A stretch of 64,000 bases of DNA from UBA1926 sp002337215 (GCA_963973795.1 CAXBAF010000012.1:1-64000), one strand, 5' to 3'; shown: positions 11,041-20,116, counted from the stretch's first letter. The notes: a model not told the origin generated them from the sequence alone. Numbers and translations: made by a program.

Positions 11041-11598
11041 ATGCTCCACTCCTGGCACGACGTCACCCCCTCCGCTCCCGGGCTCTCACTGCCCGAGCAC
11101 GTCCGCGCGATCATCGAGATCCCGAAGGGGTCTTCCAACAAGTACGAGCTCGACAAGCAGACGGGGATGCTGAGGCTCGACCGGGTGCTGTCGAGCGCGG
11201 TGTACTACCCGGCGAACTACGGGTTCATCCCGCAGACGATGGCCGAGGACGACGACCCGCTCGACATCCTCGTGTTCTGCGCGGAGACCATCCCGCCCCT
11301 GTGCATCTGCGATGTGCGGGTCGTCGGGATGATGACGATGATCGACGACGGGGACCCGGATCACAAGATCATCGGGGTGATCAACAACGGCCCCGAGTTC
11401 AGCCATTACAAGGCGGCGAGCGAGTTCCCGCCGCACACGTTCAAGATGCTCCGCCGGTTCTTCGAGGACTACAAGACGCTCGAGGACAAGATCGTGGAGG
11501 TGGACGAGATCCTGCCGCCCGCGGCGGCCCACCAGGTGATCGAGGACTCGATGAAGCGGTACAGCGAGATGCGGCAGCGCGGCGAGCTGAAGCACTAA
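11041..11598 (+). CDS. ppa: inorganic pyrophosphatase (class A, soluble)
   Basis: A 185-residue family I pyrophosphatase, which hydrolyses the PPi released by biosynthesis. The signature with three metal-binding aspartates (Asp70, 72, 75 in EDDDPLDILV) is intact, as are the N-terminal EIPKGSSNKYELD and the YPANYGFIPQT segment. The ATG at 11041 is preferred to an in-frame TTG six bases upstream. A short downstream gap leads to hpt, and both genes process PPi- or PRPP-linked reactions in nucleotide metabolism. Confidence 0.96.
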   Translation: MLHSWHDVTPSAPGLSLPEHVRAIIEIPKGSSNKYELDKQTGMLRLDRVLSSAVYYPANYGFIPQTMAEDDDPLDILVFCAETIPPLCICDVRVVGMMTMIDDGDPDHKIIGVINNGPEFSHYKAASEFPPHTFKMLRRFFEDYKTLEDKIVEVDEILPPAAAHQVIEDSMKRYSEMRQRGELKH

Positions 11599-11629
11599 GA
11601 GCCACTGGTTACGGGTTACGGGTTTCTGG

Positions 11630-12211
11630 ATGCATATGCAACGCGATATCGAGAAAGTGTTGATCGGGCGCGACGAGGTCGCGGAGCGGGTGCGCGGCAT
11701 CGCCGAGCGGCTTGCGGGGGACCTGCGCCGGGAGCTCGAGGCGGAGGGGGACCCGGAGGCGGACCACCGGATCATGATGATCCCGATCATGACCGGGTCG
11801 ATCGTGTTCGTGGCGGATCTGATCCGGTGCATGCCCATGAAGCTGAGCCTGGAGTTGATCGCGGTGTCGAGCTATCCGGGGCAGACGATGGAGAGCAAGG
11901 GAGCGCACCTCAAGAGCGAATTGCCCCAGGGGATGGCGGGCAAGCACGTGGTGCTCGTCGATGACATCCTCGACTCGGGGCGGACGCTGCAGCTGGTGCG
12001 GTCGATCGTGAACGAGCAGAAGCCCGCGAGCGTGCGGACGGTGGTGCTGCTGGATAAGCGTGCGCGGCGGGCCGTGCCGATCGAGCCGGACTATGCGGGC
12101 TTTGATATCCCCGACGAGTTCGTGGTGGGGTACGGGCTCGACTTTGATGGGTATTACCGGAACCTGCCCGACATCGCGGTGTTGAAGCCGGAAGCGGCGG
12201 GCGGTGGCTGA
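11630..12211 (+). CDS. hpt: hypoxanthine phosphoribosyltransferase
   Basis: A 193-residue type I phosphoribosyltransferase for purine salvage. The PRPP-binding loop VVLVDDILDSGRTL (about 106-119) and the flexible-loop start SSYPGQTMESKG (84-95) are present, together with a C-terminal KRARRAVPIEPDYAGFDIPDEFVVGYG segment that contacts the base. The start could be either of two in-frame ATGs six bases apart (11630, 11636). The stop overlaps the next start by eight bases, so the two genes are translationally coupled. Confidence 0.95.
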   Translation: MHMQRDIEKVLIGRDEVAERVRGIAERLAGDLRRELEAEGDPEADHRIMMIPIMTGSIVFVADLIRCMPMKLSLELIAVSSYPGQTMESKGAHLKSELPQGMAGKHVVLVDDILDSGRTLQLVRSIVNEQKPASVRTVVLLDKRARRAVPIEPDYAGFDIPDEFVVGYGLDFDGYYRNLPDIAVLKPEAAGGG

Positions 12212-12782
12212 GCGTATGGAGCATGGGCGGCGCGAGACTGGCGTTCGGACCCGGCCCCACCCGCTGTTCGTGGTCTTCTTTCCGATCCGGCAGTACGCGG
12301 GGATCGCGTTGTTCACTCTGTGCGCCTGGCTCGCGGTGATGGTTGTCCGGTGGGCGGGCTTCGGCGATGTCGGCGTGAGTGAGGGGTCCGTGCTGCTCGC
12401 GGGGGGCGGCGCGATGCTCGCTCGCGTGGTGTGGGCGGTGTTGCAGCGGGCGGTCCGCGGGTACGGCGTCGAGGCGCGGGACGGCGAGACGCCGGTGGTG
12501 TACAGCGTCGTTGGGGTGCTGAACCGCACGCGGAGCGAGGTCGCGATCGACGGGCTTCGGAACGTCGTGGTGGATCGCCCGTTCGTGCAGCGGCTCTTCG
12601 GGCTGGGGTCGGTGGGCTTCGCGACGGCGGGCACGGGCGGGTACGAGGTCGTCTGGCGGATCGTGGGCGATCCGCAGAAGTTCGCCGACGAGGTTCGCGT
12701 GCTCGGCCGGGCGCACGAAACGGCCGATGAATCGAGCCCGGAGAAGGCTCACGAAAAAAGACGCGGGGCCGGTGATGACTGA
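12204..12782 (+). CDS. membrane protein with bacterial PH domain
   Basis: A 192-residue protein with two transmembrane segments (about 22-48 and 60-81) and a bacterial PH domain (bPH, DUF304-like) at about 84-172, recognisable from the YSVVGVLNRTRSEVAIDGLRNVVVDR strand pattern and the FGLGSVGF motif. The C-terminus is charged. The start is GTG inside the hpt stop region; an ATG at 12216 is an alternative. It overlaps coaE by eight bases at its 3' end. Members of this family sit in the inner membrane and have no settled function. Confidence 0.75.
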   Translation: MAERMEHGRRETGVRTRPHPLFVVFFPIRQYAGIALFTLCAWLAVMVVRWAGFGDVGVSEGSVLLAGGGAMLARVVWAVLQRAVRGYGVEARDGETPVVYSVVGVLNRTRSEVAIDGLRNVVVDRPFVQRLFGLGSVGFATAGTGGYEVVWRIVGDPQKFADEVRVLGRAHETADESSPEKAHEKRRGAGDD

Positions 12783-13431
12783 GCGGGAGGCTCGCAGGGC
12801 GGAGGCCGTCAGGATTCCCGTGATCGGGATCGTCGGCGGGATCGGGTCGGGCAAATCGACCGTGGCGCGGGTCTTCGCGTCGCTCGGCTGCGTCGTGAGC
12901 GACTCGGACACCGAAGCGAAAAGTCTGCTCAGCGACCCCAAGGTCCGGGGGGTGCTGGTCGAGCGGTGGGGCGAGGGCGTGCTGGATGAGGCGGGTGCGA
13001 TCGACCGATCGAGCGTTGGTCGGATTGTGTTCGCTGATGATTCGGAGCGGGAGTGGCTGGAATCGGTGATTCATCCGCGATTGCACGCGATGCGGGCGGA
13101 TCGGCTCGCCGAGGCGGCGTCGGAGAGCGGGGTCACAGGGTTCGTGATTGACGCGCCGCTGCTGTTTGAGGCGGGGCTGGAGGGCGAATGCGACGCGGTG
13201 GTATTCGTGGAGTGTCCTCGCGAAGAGCGGTTGCGGCGTGTGATGGAGTCGCGGGGCTGGGACGCCGATGAACTGGGCAGGCGAGAAAAAGCGCAGTGGC
13301 CGCTTGATGAGAAGCGTCGGCGGTCGGATTATTCAGTGATCAACGCGGGCGATCGGGCTTCGATGGAAGCCGGGGTCCGCGAGGTGTTCGACCAGATCCG
13401 GCGCGAGACGCGCTCCCGCTTGTCCAAGTGA
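12775..13431 (+). CDS. coaE: dephospho-CoA kinase
   Basis: A 218-residue P-loop kinase that phosphorylates dephospho-CoA in the last step of coenzyme A synthesis. Walker A is GGIGSGKST (21-29), followed by VVSDSDTEA, and the conserved DAPLLFEAGLE segment is present. The ATG overlaps the stop of the preceding gene by eight bases; upstream in-frame starts lie inside that gene. There is an N-terminal extension of about 12 residues compared with typical CoaE. It ends the hpt - PH protein - coaE unit. Confidence 0.95.
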   Translation: MTEREARRAEAVRIPVIGIVGGIGSGKSTVARVFASLGCVVSDSDTEAKSLLSDPKVRGVLVERWGEGVLDEAGAIDRSSVGRIVFADDSEREWLESVIHPRLHAMRADRLAEAASESGVTGFVIDAPLLFEAGLEGECDAVVFVECPREERLRRVMESRGWDADELGRREKAQWPLDEKRRRSDYSVINAGDRASMEAGVREVFDQIRRETRSRLSK

Positions 13432-13615
13432 ATCGCCTTTGAACGTCGGTGTCGCTCTGTCGGCTGCCGGGGTTCGGACCGGGCTACGCGGGCTCTGGTG
13501 TGGAATCCCCTTTCTGAAACATCGGGCGGGCCGTGATTTTCACGGCATGGGCTCGGTGGGATCGGGTTGTCCCGAGGCGGCGATGAGCCGTCGATCGGGC
13601 AGGAAGACTGAAGAC

Positions 13616-15514
13616 ATGGCAAAGGCAAAGACGGACGCGGTCGCGGAGAAGGACGCCGGCGCGGAGGGCGCGGAGGCGAAGCCTCGCCGCACGCGACGCA
13701 AGACGGCTCCCAAGAAGATCGCCGATGAGGCCGCGGCGATGTCGGGGGGCAAGTCGAGCGAGAAGCCTGCCGCGAAATCGTCGGCGAAGTCCGCCGATAA
13801 GCCGTCGGGCGATGCCAAAGCGGACAGCGCGCCGGCCAACAAGCCCGGTGGCAAGGCAGACAGCAAGCCCGCCGAGAAGTCGGAGGCCAAGCCGGACACC
13901 AAGCCGGACGGCGGCGCCGGTGCGAGCGGGAGCGGGGGCTCGAGTCAGTCTTCTGGCCAAGCTGGTAGCCAGTCGGGCGGGCAGTCGGGCGGGCAGGGGA
14001 ACAGCCAGGGCGGAGGCGGCCAGGGGAACAACCAGGGAAGCGGCCAGGGCGAGGGCCGGGAGGGTCGTCGCCGCAAGCGGAAGAAGCGCAAGGGCTCGTC
14101 GGGCGGAGGCCACTCCGGCGGCGGCGGCGGTGGTGGTGGCAACTATCACCCGCGCTACAACAACTCCGTGCTGCCGAGCGATGAGGAGCTCGAGCGCGAG
14201 GCGGCGGAACTCGAGAAGATCGCCGCCGAGAAGGGCCCGCTGGACGAGGGCGATCAGCTCACGATCGGTCAGCTCCAGCGGATGGAGCTCGACGAGCTGT
14301 TCGGGGTCGCCGAGAAGGAGGGCCTCGAGGATTTCAAGGACATCCCCAAGCAGGACCTGATCTTCAAGGTGCTCAAGGCGCGGGCGACGCGTCAGGGCAT
14401 CATGTACGGCGAGGGCACGCTCGAGACGATGTCCGACGGGTTCGGGTTCCTGCGCTCGCCCGAGCAGAGCTACCTGCCCGGGCCGGATGATATTTATGTT
14501 TCGCCAAGCCAGATCCGCCGGTTCGGGCTTCGTCGCGGGATGACGGTCCGCGGCGCGATCCGGCCTCCCAAGGAGAGCGAGCGGTACTTCGCGCTGCTGC
14601 GTGTCGAGACGGTCAACGGCCGGGATCCCGGCGCGATCCATGAGCTCGTGAACTTCGAGGACCTGACACCGCTGCACCCCGAGGAGCGGTTCGTGCTCGA
14701 GACGACGCCCGACGTGATCGAGACTCGGATCGTCGATCTGGTGGCCCCGATCGGGAAGGGGCAGCGGGCGCTGGTCGTCGCGCCGCCCCGCACAGGCAAG
14801 ACCGTCCTGCTCCAGAAGATGACCCAGGCGATCAAAAAGAACTATCCCGACACCAAGGTCATCGTGCTGCTCGTTGACGAGCGTCCGGAAGAGGTGACGG
14901 ACTTCAAGCGCCACACCGACCCCGAGGTCGAGGTCGTCGCGAGCACCTTCGACGAGCAGGCGAGCCGGCACGTGGCGGTTGCGGAAGTTGTCATCGAGAA
15001 GGCCAAGCGGATGGTCGAGTTCGGCGAAGACGTCGTCATCCTGCTCGACTCGATCACACGCCTCGCCCGCGCGTACAACAACGAGATCCCGCACTCCGGC
15101 AAGATCATGTCGGGCGGCCTCGACTCCAACGCGCTGCAGCGCCCCAAGAAGTTCTTCGGCGCCGCCCGCGCCATCGAACGCGGCGGATCGCTCACCATCA
15201 TCGGCACGGCCCTCGTCGATACCGGCTCGAAGATGGACGAGGTCATCTTCGAGGAGTTCAAGGGCACGGGCAACAGCGAGCTGCACCTTGATCGCAGGCT
15301 TGTCGAGAAGCGGACCTACCCCGCGATCGACATCGCCGCGTCGGGCACGCGTCGCGAAGAGCTGCTCATGGACCCGAAGGAACTCGAACTGGTCTACCGC
15401 CTGCGGAAGGTCCTCTCGGACATGAACGTGGTCGAGGCGATGGAACTGCTCAAGAGCCGGATGAAGAAGGTGAAGACCAACGCCGAGTTCCTGGTGACGA
15501 TGTCGCTGGGGTAG
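13616..15514 (+). CDS. rho: transcription termination factor Rho with long disordered N-terminal extension
   Basis: A 632-residue Rho, against about 420 in E. coli. The RNA-binding and ATPase core (about 190-632) is complete: Walker A APPRTGKTVL (about 389-398), VLLVDERPEEVTDF, and the Q/R-loop region MSGGLDSNALQRPKKFFGAARAIE. Residues 1-175 are low complexity: first Ala/Lys/Glu/Asp-rich, then a Ser/Gly/Gln/Asn tract, then a very basic patch GRRRKRKKRKG (about 150-160) and a poly-Gly run. The start is uncertain: ATG 13616 has AGGA 11 bases upstream, while ATG 13583 (11 residues longer) has GAGG five bases upstream. Rho works with no partner gene here. Confidence 0.95.
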   Translation: MAKAKTDAVAEKDAGAEGAEAKPRRTRRKTAPKKIADEAAAMSGGKSSEKPAAKSSAKSADKPSGDAKADSAPANKPGGKADSKPAEKSEAKPDTKPDGGAGASGSGGSSQSSGQAGSQSGGQSGGQGNSQGGGGQGNNQGSGQGEGREGRRRKRKKRKGSSGGGHSGGGGGGGGNYHPRYNNSVLPSDEELEREAAELEKIAAEKGPLDEGDQLTIGQLQRMELDELFGVAEKEGLEDFKDIPKQDLIFKVLKARATRQGIMYGEGTLETMSDGFGFLRSPEQSYLPGPDDIYVSPSQIRRFGLRRGMTVRGAIRPPKESERYFALLRVETVNGRDPGAIHELVNFEDLTPLHPEERFVLETTPDVIETRIVDLVAPIGKGQRALVVAPPRTGKTVLLQKMTQAIKKNYPDTKVIVLLVDERPEEVTDFKRHTDPEVEVVASTFDEQASRHVAVAEVVIEKAKRMVEFGEDVVILLDSITRLARAYNNEIPHSGKIMSGGLDSNALQRPKKFFGAARAIERGGSLTIIGTALVDTGSKMDEVIFEEFKGTGNSELHLDRRLVEKRTYPAIDIAASGTRREELLMDPKELELVYRLRKVLSDMNVVEAMELLKSRMKKVKTNAEFLVTMSLG

Positions 15515-15520
15515 ATTCAG

Positions 15521-15540
15521 TCATCGGCCTCCGCCGATGA
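15521..15540 (+). terminator. hairpin after rho, weak terminator or attenuator
   Basis: TCATCGGC (15521-15528) and GCCGATGA (15533-15540) form a perfect 8-bp stem with loop CTCC, starting seven bases after the rho stop codon. No T-run follows, so it may act as a Rho-dependent or 3'-end stabilising structure rather than an intrinsic terminator. Confidence 0.4.
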
Positions 15541-15659
15541 GATTGAGAAACTTCTGAGTCGCGGGTTCGCGGCTTCCCAGCCCCGAGGATCGTGGCGGGA
15601 GCGGATACCGAACCTTCCCGCCCCTATCCCCGTAGACTCTCCGGCAGGAGTTCTTGCCG

Positions 15660-15989
15660 ATGGTGTCGCCGCGCCGGATGAGTTTGTTGACGCTGATCGT
15701 GGTGGCCGCCCCGTGGTCGGTGCTGCTGGGCGCGAGCGGGCTCTGGCTCGTGTTCTCGGGCCCCGCGGTGTGGCCCTCGATGGGTCGCATGTGCGTGATC
15801 GGCGGGATCACGCTGTGCATGGCGGGGCAGATGATCTGCTGTGTCTGTATCGCCGATCGGGTCTTTCCCCGCGGCGGGCGGGCCGTCGGGTGGCTTGTGG
15901 AGATTCCCTCATGCATCGTCTTGGTCAGCGGCTGTCTCGTTCTTTTGTGGGTCGTGCTGCGGGCGCTGCTCGTCGTGCCCGAGGGCTGA
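15660..15989 (+). CDS. small three-helix membrane protein of unknown function
   Basis: A 109-residue protein with three hydrophobic segments (about 9-32, 40-63 and 76-104), the middle one rich in Cys and Met (MAGQMICCVCI). AGGAG lies nine bases before the chosen ATG; the in-frame TTG at 15654 is too close to it. The 3' end overlaps the next gene's start by 79 bases in another frame. I do not recognise a family. Confidence 0.6.
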   Translation: MVSPRRMSLLTLIVVAAPWSVLLGASGLWLVFSGPAVWPSMGRMCVIGGITLCMAGQMICCVCIADRVFPRGGRAVGWLVEIPSCIVLVSGCLVLLWVVLRALLVVPEG

Positions 15990-18532
15990 CGGCGCAGGTG
16001 CGCGCCGCGGTCCTTATGGCGGGCCTCGCGGCGGGCCTCGGGCTGTGCGCCCCGGCGGTGCTCGGGGCGGCGGCGCTCGAGCCTTCGCTGAGCGATGACC
16101 CGTTCGCGCAGGCCGCCGCGGACCACGCGTCCCGGGCCGTCCTCGTTGATCTCCGGCTCAACCCTTCGCCGATCCCCGCCGACTACGAGATCGCGACGCG
16201 GCTGTTTTCGATCCTGGGCGAGCTCGCGCCGGCGGATGCCGACCTCGCTCGGCTGCAGACCGCGGCGGCGTTCGGGACCGGCGACCCCCGGCTGCTCGAG
16301 CAGGCCACGGCCCGCGTTGTCTCGATCGATCCCCGCGACACCGTTGCCCAGCTCCGCCTCATCAGCGCCCGGATCGGGCAGAAGCAGACCGTCGAGGAGC
16401 GGCTGGCGATGTTCGATCGGCTTCTCGGGCCCCGGGGCACCGCCCTCGACCCCACGATCCGAAGCCGGCTCGCGCTCGACGCGGCGCTGATCCACCGCGA
16501 GGCGGGCGATCTCGACGCGTTCCTGCAGAAACTCACGCTCGCGACGGACCTCGACCGCACCAACAAGGAGGCGCACCATCTCGCGACGAGCTACTACGCC
16601 GAGTTTGCCGACAACGACGCGCAGGGCCTCGCGGGCCTGCTCGAGCTCCAGCTCCGGCTGATGTACGCCGACCCGATCGATCCGAACATCCACTTCGGTA
16701 TCTCCCGCCTGCTCGCCGTCGAGGGGGCGACCGCGGAGGCGCAGCGTTTCTACGGGAACGGCATCTCGATCATGAGCCGGGCGGGCCTGCTCGAGCCGCG
16801 CCACCGGGTCGAGTCGCTCGCGCTCCGCTGGCTCAACGAAGGCCCGCGGGTGGTGCTCAACCAGATCGACCGCGAGCTCAAGCTGCTCCGAGACAACGCT
16901 CGGCTCGTCTACGAACGCGACAAGCAGCGCGACCTTCCCGACCGCCTGCTGACCCCGCCCGAGGACGCCTTCCTCGATCCGCTCTACGAGCAGATCCGCA
17001 TCATCGCCGCGATGGACGCCCAGGACAGCGAGGCGCTCGCGACCGGGCTCCGCGAGATCGACGCCTACGCGAGGCATCAGTTCGAGGAAGTGCAGGAAGC
17101 CACCAAGCTCGACGACCAGCAGACGCGGGCGGTCGCGTTCAAGGCGTTCGGCAAGTCGCTCATCTCGCTCCAGTTCATGCGCGCGCTCGCGAACGTCGAG
17201 CACCAGGCGCTCGCGGCCCAGATCCCGCAGCTTCCCAAGTACATCGGCGAGGACGAGTGGAACAGGCTCCGCAAGCCGCTCGAGGCGTGGGTCTCGCTCC
17301 GCGCGGGCAAGACCGATCGCACGCGTGAGATCCTCGATGAGATCGGGACCAACGACTCGATCATGCGCGTGTGCAGGGCCGAGCTGCTCGCCACCGAGGG
17401 GGACAGCGCCGGCGCCGCGAGGGTCTTCGAGGAGATCATGCGGGTCGATCCGTTCATTCCCTACGGAGCGTGGGCGCGCAGCCGGGCGATGGAGCTGACC
17501 GGGAGGACCGACCCGGTGACCGAGGCGGGCCGGCTCATGCGGCGGATGGTCGCGGAGGTGCCCTCGGCGATCGACAAGCTGACGACCGACCCCTCCGTGC
17601 TGATGAACCTCAAGATCGAGCCGACCAAGACCGACTTCACGTCCGACGAGCGGACCCGCCTGCGGGTCATCGTCACCAACACGACACCCTGGCCGCTCTC
17701 GCTGGGCCCGAGCCGGACGCTCTCGTCCCGCCTGCTGCTGGGCGTCTCGGTGGACGACGCGGACGCGCTGCTCGCCGCCCCGCAGCCTGTCGTGGTCGAT
17801 CTGGACCGGCGCTTCCGGCTCATGCCCGGCGAGAAGCTCGTGACCGAGGTCGACGCCGAGGCGGGGCTGAACGGCATCGCGTTCGACTCGGCCCAGGTGG
17901 GCGTTGTCCGGATGCGGTGGCAGGGCTGGCAGGACCCGCAGCTCGACAGCATCGGCGGGTATCGCTCGGGCCCCTACAGCCTCAGCGATTCCACCAACAA
18001 GATCTCCCGTTCGACCCGCGATTCGTCGCGGCTCCCCGCCGACGAGCTCGCGGCGCGCGTCCGCGACGCGACGGAACCGGCGGAGTCGGTCGATGTGATC
18101 GAGTCCGCCGCCGCCAGGCTCTGGCGCGAAGGACGCGACCCCGGGGGGCTCGTGGGCGCGCTGGTCGCCCGGTACGAGAACGCGGGCGCGACGGAACGGC
18201 TGCTGCTGGCGTCGGCGTTGCCAACATCCGCGCAGATCCCCGACCTCGCGCCGTTCGACGACGCCGTTCGGTCGAGCATCGCGAGCGAAGCCGTGCGGCA
18301 GGTCGAGACGCCCCGCTCCCTCGTCGCGATCGCGATGCTGATGCGTGTCCGTGACGCGGGCGACCCGATTCTCCCCGCCGCCGGCGGCGCCGAGGACGCG
18401 GCGCTCGCGAGGATTGCAACGCTGCTGCGCGAGCGGCTCAGCGAGGGTCGCCCGAGCTTCTCGACCGCGGGCCCGGGCGCGGCGGCGCTCGAGGGCGCGA
18501 GCAAGGTCCGCGCGATCAAGGGATCGCCGTGA
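15911..18532 (+). CDS. large exported helical-repeat (TPR-like) protein of unknown function
   Basis: An 873-residue protein. The start at ATG 15911 has GGAGA seven bases upstream and lies inside the preceding gene. A long N-terminal stretch with arginines and then a hydrophobic core (AAVLMAGLAAGLGLCAPAVLG, about 32-52) is a signal peptide or anchor. Residues 75-560 are Ala/Leu/Arg-rich alpha-helical pairs that read like tetratricopeptide repeats (for example EAQRFYGNGISIMSRAGLLEP). Residues 570-720 turn beta-rich (VTNTTPWPLSLGPSRTLSSRLLLGVSVDD). The remainder is helical again. No catalytic residues are evident. The next membrane protein gene starts 11 bases later, so they likely form one transcript. 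Confidence 0.7.
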   Translation: MHRLGQRLSRSFVGRAAGAARRARGLTAQVRAAVLMAGLAAGLGLCAPAVLGAAALEPSLSDDPFAQAAADHASRAVLVDLRLNPSPIPADYEIATRLFSILGELAPADADLARLQTAAAFGTGDPRLLEQATARVVSIDPRDTVAQLRLISARIGQKQTVEERLAMFDRLLGPRGTALDPTIRSRLALDAALIHREAGDLDAFLQKLTLATDLDRTNKEAHHLATSYYAEFADNDAQGLAGLLELQLRLMYADPIDPNIHFGISRLLAVEGATAEAQRFYGNGISIMSRAGLLEPRHRVESLALRWLNEGPRVVLNQIDRELKLLRDNARLVYERDKQRDLPDRLLTPPEDAFLDPLYEQIRIIAAMDAQDSEALATGLREIDAYARHQFEEVQEATKLDDQQTRAVAFKAFGKSLISLQFMRALANVEHQALAAQIPQLPKYIGEDEWNRLRKPLEAWVSLRAGKTDRTREILDEIGTNDSIMRVCRAELLATEGDSAGAARVFEEIMRVDPFIPYGAWARSRAMELTGRTDPVTEAGRLMRRMVAEVPSAIDKLTTDPSVLMNLKIEPTKTDFTSDERTRLRVIVTNTTPWPLSLGPSRTLSSRLLLGVSVDDADALLAAPQPVVVDLDRRFRLMPGEKLVTEVDAEAGLNGIAFDSAQVGVVRMRWQGWQDPQLDSIGGYRSGPYSLSDSTNKISRSTRDSSRLPADELAARVRDATEPAESVDVIESAAARLWREGRDPGGLVGALVARYENAGATERLLLASALPTSAQIPDLAPFDDAVRSSIASEAVRQVETPRSLVAIAMLMRVRDAGDPILPAAGGAEDAALARIATLLRERLSEGRPSFSTAGPGAAALEGASKVRAIKGSP

Positions 18533-18542
18533 AGGGTGCGCG

Positions 18543-19571
18543 GTGACGCCGAACCCGGCGGAGCGGTCGGTCCAGCAGCCGGATGAGCGGTCGGTCTCTC
18601 GGCAGGCGCCCGATCCTCCGCAGGCATCGATAGCCGACGCGCCGCCGATCGACCCGCCCCAGCATCGTGCGCGCGCCATCATCGGCTTCGTGATCGGGCT
18701 CGCGCTCTTCGGCGCCGCGATCTGGGTGATCGTTTCTGGTGAGCACGACTTCGCCGCCTCGATCGACGCCGCTCGGCACGCGCCGTGGTGGCTCGTTGCG
18801 TCGGTGCTGCTGCTCCCGGTCGCCAACTGGCTCACGGTGAGCGAATCGATGCGCGCACTCACCAACCGGTACGGCTCGCAGACCGGCCGCCCCGTGGGCC
18901 GGGCCGAGATGGCGGGCCTGATCGGCAGCGCCTGGCTGCTCAACTACCTGCCCATGAAGCCGGGCATGTTCGGGCGCCTCGCCTATCACAAGCACATCAA
19001 CAAGATCCGATACGCCGACTCCGCCCGGGTGCTCGGGTTCAGCGTGTCGCTCACCGGTGTCTCGCTCGGCCTGCTCATCGTCGTGGCGCTGTTCGTGCAT
19101 ACCGGCGGTCCCGCCTGGGTCTGGTGCGCCGCCCCCGCGGTCGTGCTGGCGCTCGCGGCGATCGTGACGCGCCGGCGCGGCCCGTGGACCGGGCGCGTCC
19201 TCTACGCCGCGTTCTGGCGCTACCTCGACTCGATGATCTGGGTCGGGCGCTACGGCGCGTCCTTCGCGCTGGTGGGTTCTCGGCTCTCGTTCGCGGATTG
19301 CGTGATGGTCGCGGCCGTGAGCCAGGTCGCGCTGCTGATCCCTGTCTCAGGAAACGGGCTCGGTGTGCGCGAGTGGGGGGTCCGCCTGGCGACCTCGCCC
19401 GCCGGGCTTCTGGCGGACGTCGTCAACCGGGCCGCGGAGATGGCGGTCGCCCTGCCCATCGGGCTTATCGGATCAGCCTGGTCGGTCCGGCGGGTCCGCG
19501 CCGCGCGGCGTATGGCGGGCACCCAGTCTTCCCTCGGCTCCGAATCCGCGACGCCCGCGGAACACGAATAG
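18543..19571 (+). CDS. lysylphosphatidylglycerol synthase transmembrane-domain family (UPF0104/AglD-like) protein
   Basis: A 342-residue polytopic membrane protein of the LPG synthase TM (flippase-like) family, with seven or more helices after a polar N-terminus of about 40 residues. The family hallmark is seen near residue 270 as PVSGNGLGVREWGVRL, equivalent to the PGGLGVxE motif, and earlier as NYLPMKPGMFGRL. The synthetase half found in MprF is missing, so it is a lone membrane module, probably acting on lipid-linked substrates. GTG 18543 follows AAGGG. It lies between two membrane proteins on the same strand. Confidence 0.78.
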   Translation: MTPNPAERSVQQPDERSVSRQAPDPPQASIADAPPIDPPQHRARAIIGFVIGLALFGAAIWVIVSGEHDFAASIDAARHAPWWLVASVLLLPVANWLTVSESMRALTNRYGSQTGRPVGRAEMAGLIGSAWLLNYLPMKPGMFGRLAYHKHINKIRYADSARVLGFSVSLTGVSLGLLIVVALFVHTGGPAWVWCAAPAVVLALAAIVTRRRGPWTGRVLYAAFWRYLDSMIWVGRYGASFALVGSRLSFADCVMVAAVSQVALLIPVSGNGLGVREWGVRLATSPAGLLADVVNRAAEMAVALPIGLIGSAWSVRRVRAARRMAGTQSSLGSESATPAEHE

Positions 19572-19579
19572 ATCCTTCT

Positions 19580-20116
19580 ATGGTCCCCCTCTTCGTTGGA
19601 TACGCGCTGATTGTTTGGTACCTCGCGGGGCGGCACCGCCGGCGCCTGCCGGGCATCGTCGCGGTCGCCCTGGGGCTGCTCGGCCTGATCGCGATCAACT
19701 GGTTCCACATCCAGGTCGGGCACTGGACACGCGGCGAGATCTACGTCCCCGTGCTGCAGAGCATCACCTACCCCTACACCGTCCTCGTCGCGGTGGTCGG
19801 CGTGTTCATCTGGTCGATCCCGAGGGATCTGGGCGAACGGTGCGGGCGGTGCGGCTACAGCCTCGAGGGGCTCGAGCCGAGCGGTTCGTCCGTTGTCTGC
19901 CCCGAGTGCGGGGTGAAACACGCGACCCGCGCCGCGTATCGGCGCAGCGGTGCGGACCGGCGGGATCTCAGCGGCGACGACGACCGGGGGAACACACACG
20001 AACGGTTCGCGGGCCGATCAGCCTCGGAGCAGGCGCCACACCCCGCCCACGGCGAGGATCGTGAGCGGCAAGCCCCCGATGAGCGACCAGCGGAGCACGC
20101 TCAGGCCGCCGGGTGA
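19580..20116 (+). CDS. membrane protein with C-terminal zinc ribbon
   Basis: A 178-residue protein with a short N-terminal helix, a second at about 26-42 and a third at about 63-80 (YTVLVAVVGVFIWSI), then a zinc ribbon with Cys88, 91, 107 and 110 (CGRC ... CPEC) and a polar tail of about 65 residues. The ATG lies eight bases after the previous stop. The last 99 bases overlap the convergent gene at 20018-22111. The tail may therefore be shaped by the overlapping gene rather than by function. The zinc-ribbon core is persuasive; the role is unknown. Confidence 0.65.
   Translation: MVPLFVGYALIVWYLAGRHRRRLPGIVAVALGLLGLIAINWFHIQVGHWTRGEIYVPVLQSITYPYTVLVAVVGVFIWSIPRDLGERCGRCGYSLEGLEPSGSSVVCPECGVKHATRAAYRRSGADRRDLSGDDDRGNTHERFAGRSASEQAPHPAHGEDRERQAPDERPAEHAQAAG

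Noticed and set aside
15521..18943. A 1140-codon minus-strand open frame opposite the large repeat protein
   Set aside because: Its composition (Arg, Glu, Leu, Val and Asp alternating, no domain) is that of antisense translation of a GC-rich gene. The plus-strand gene has a proper signal peptide and ribosome-binding site.
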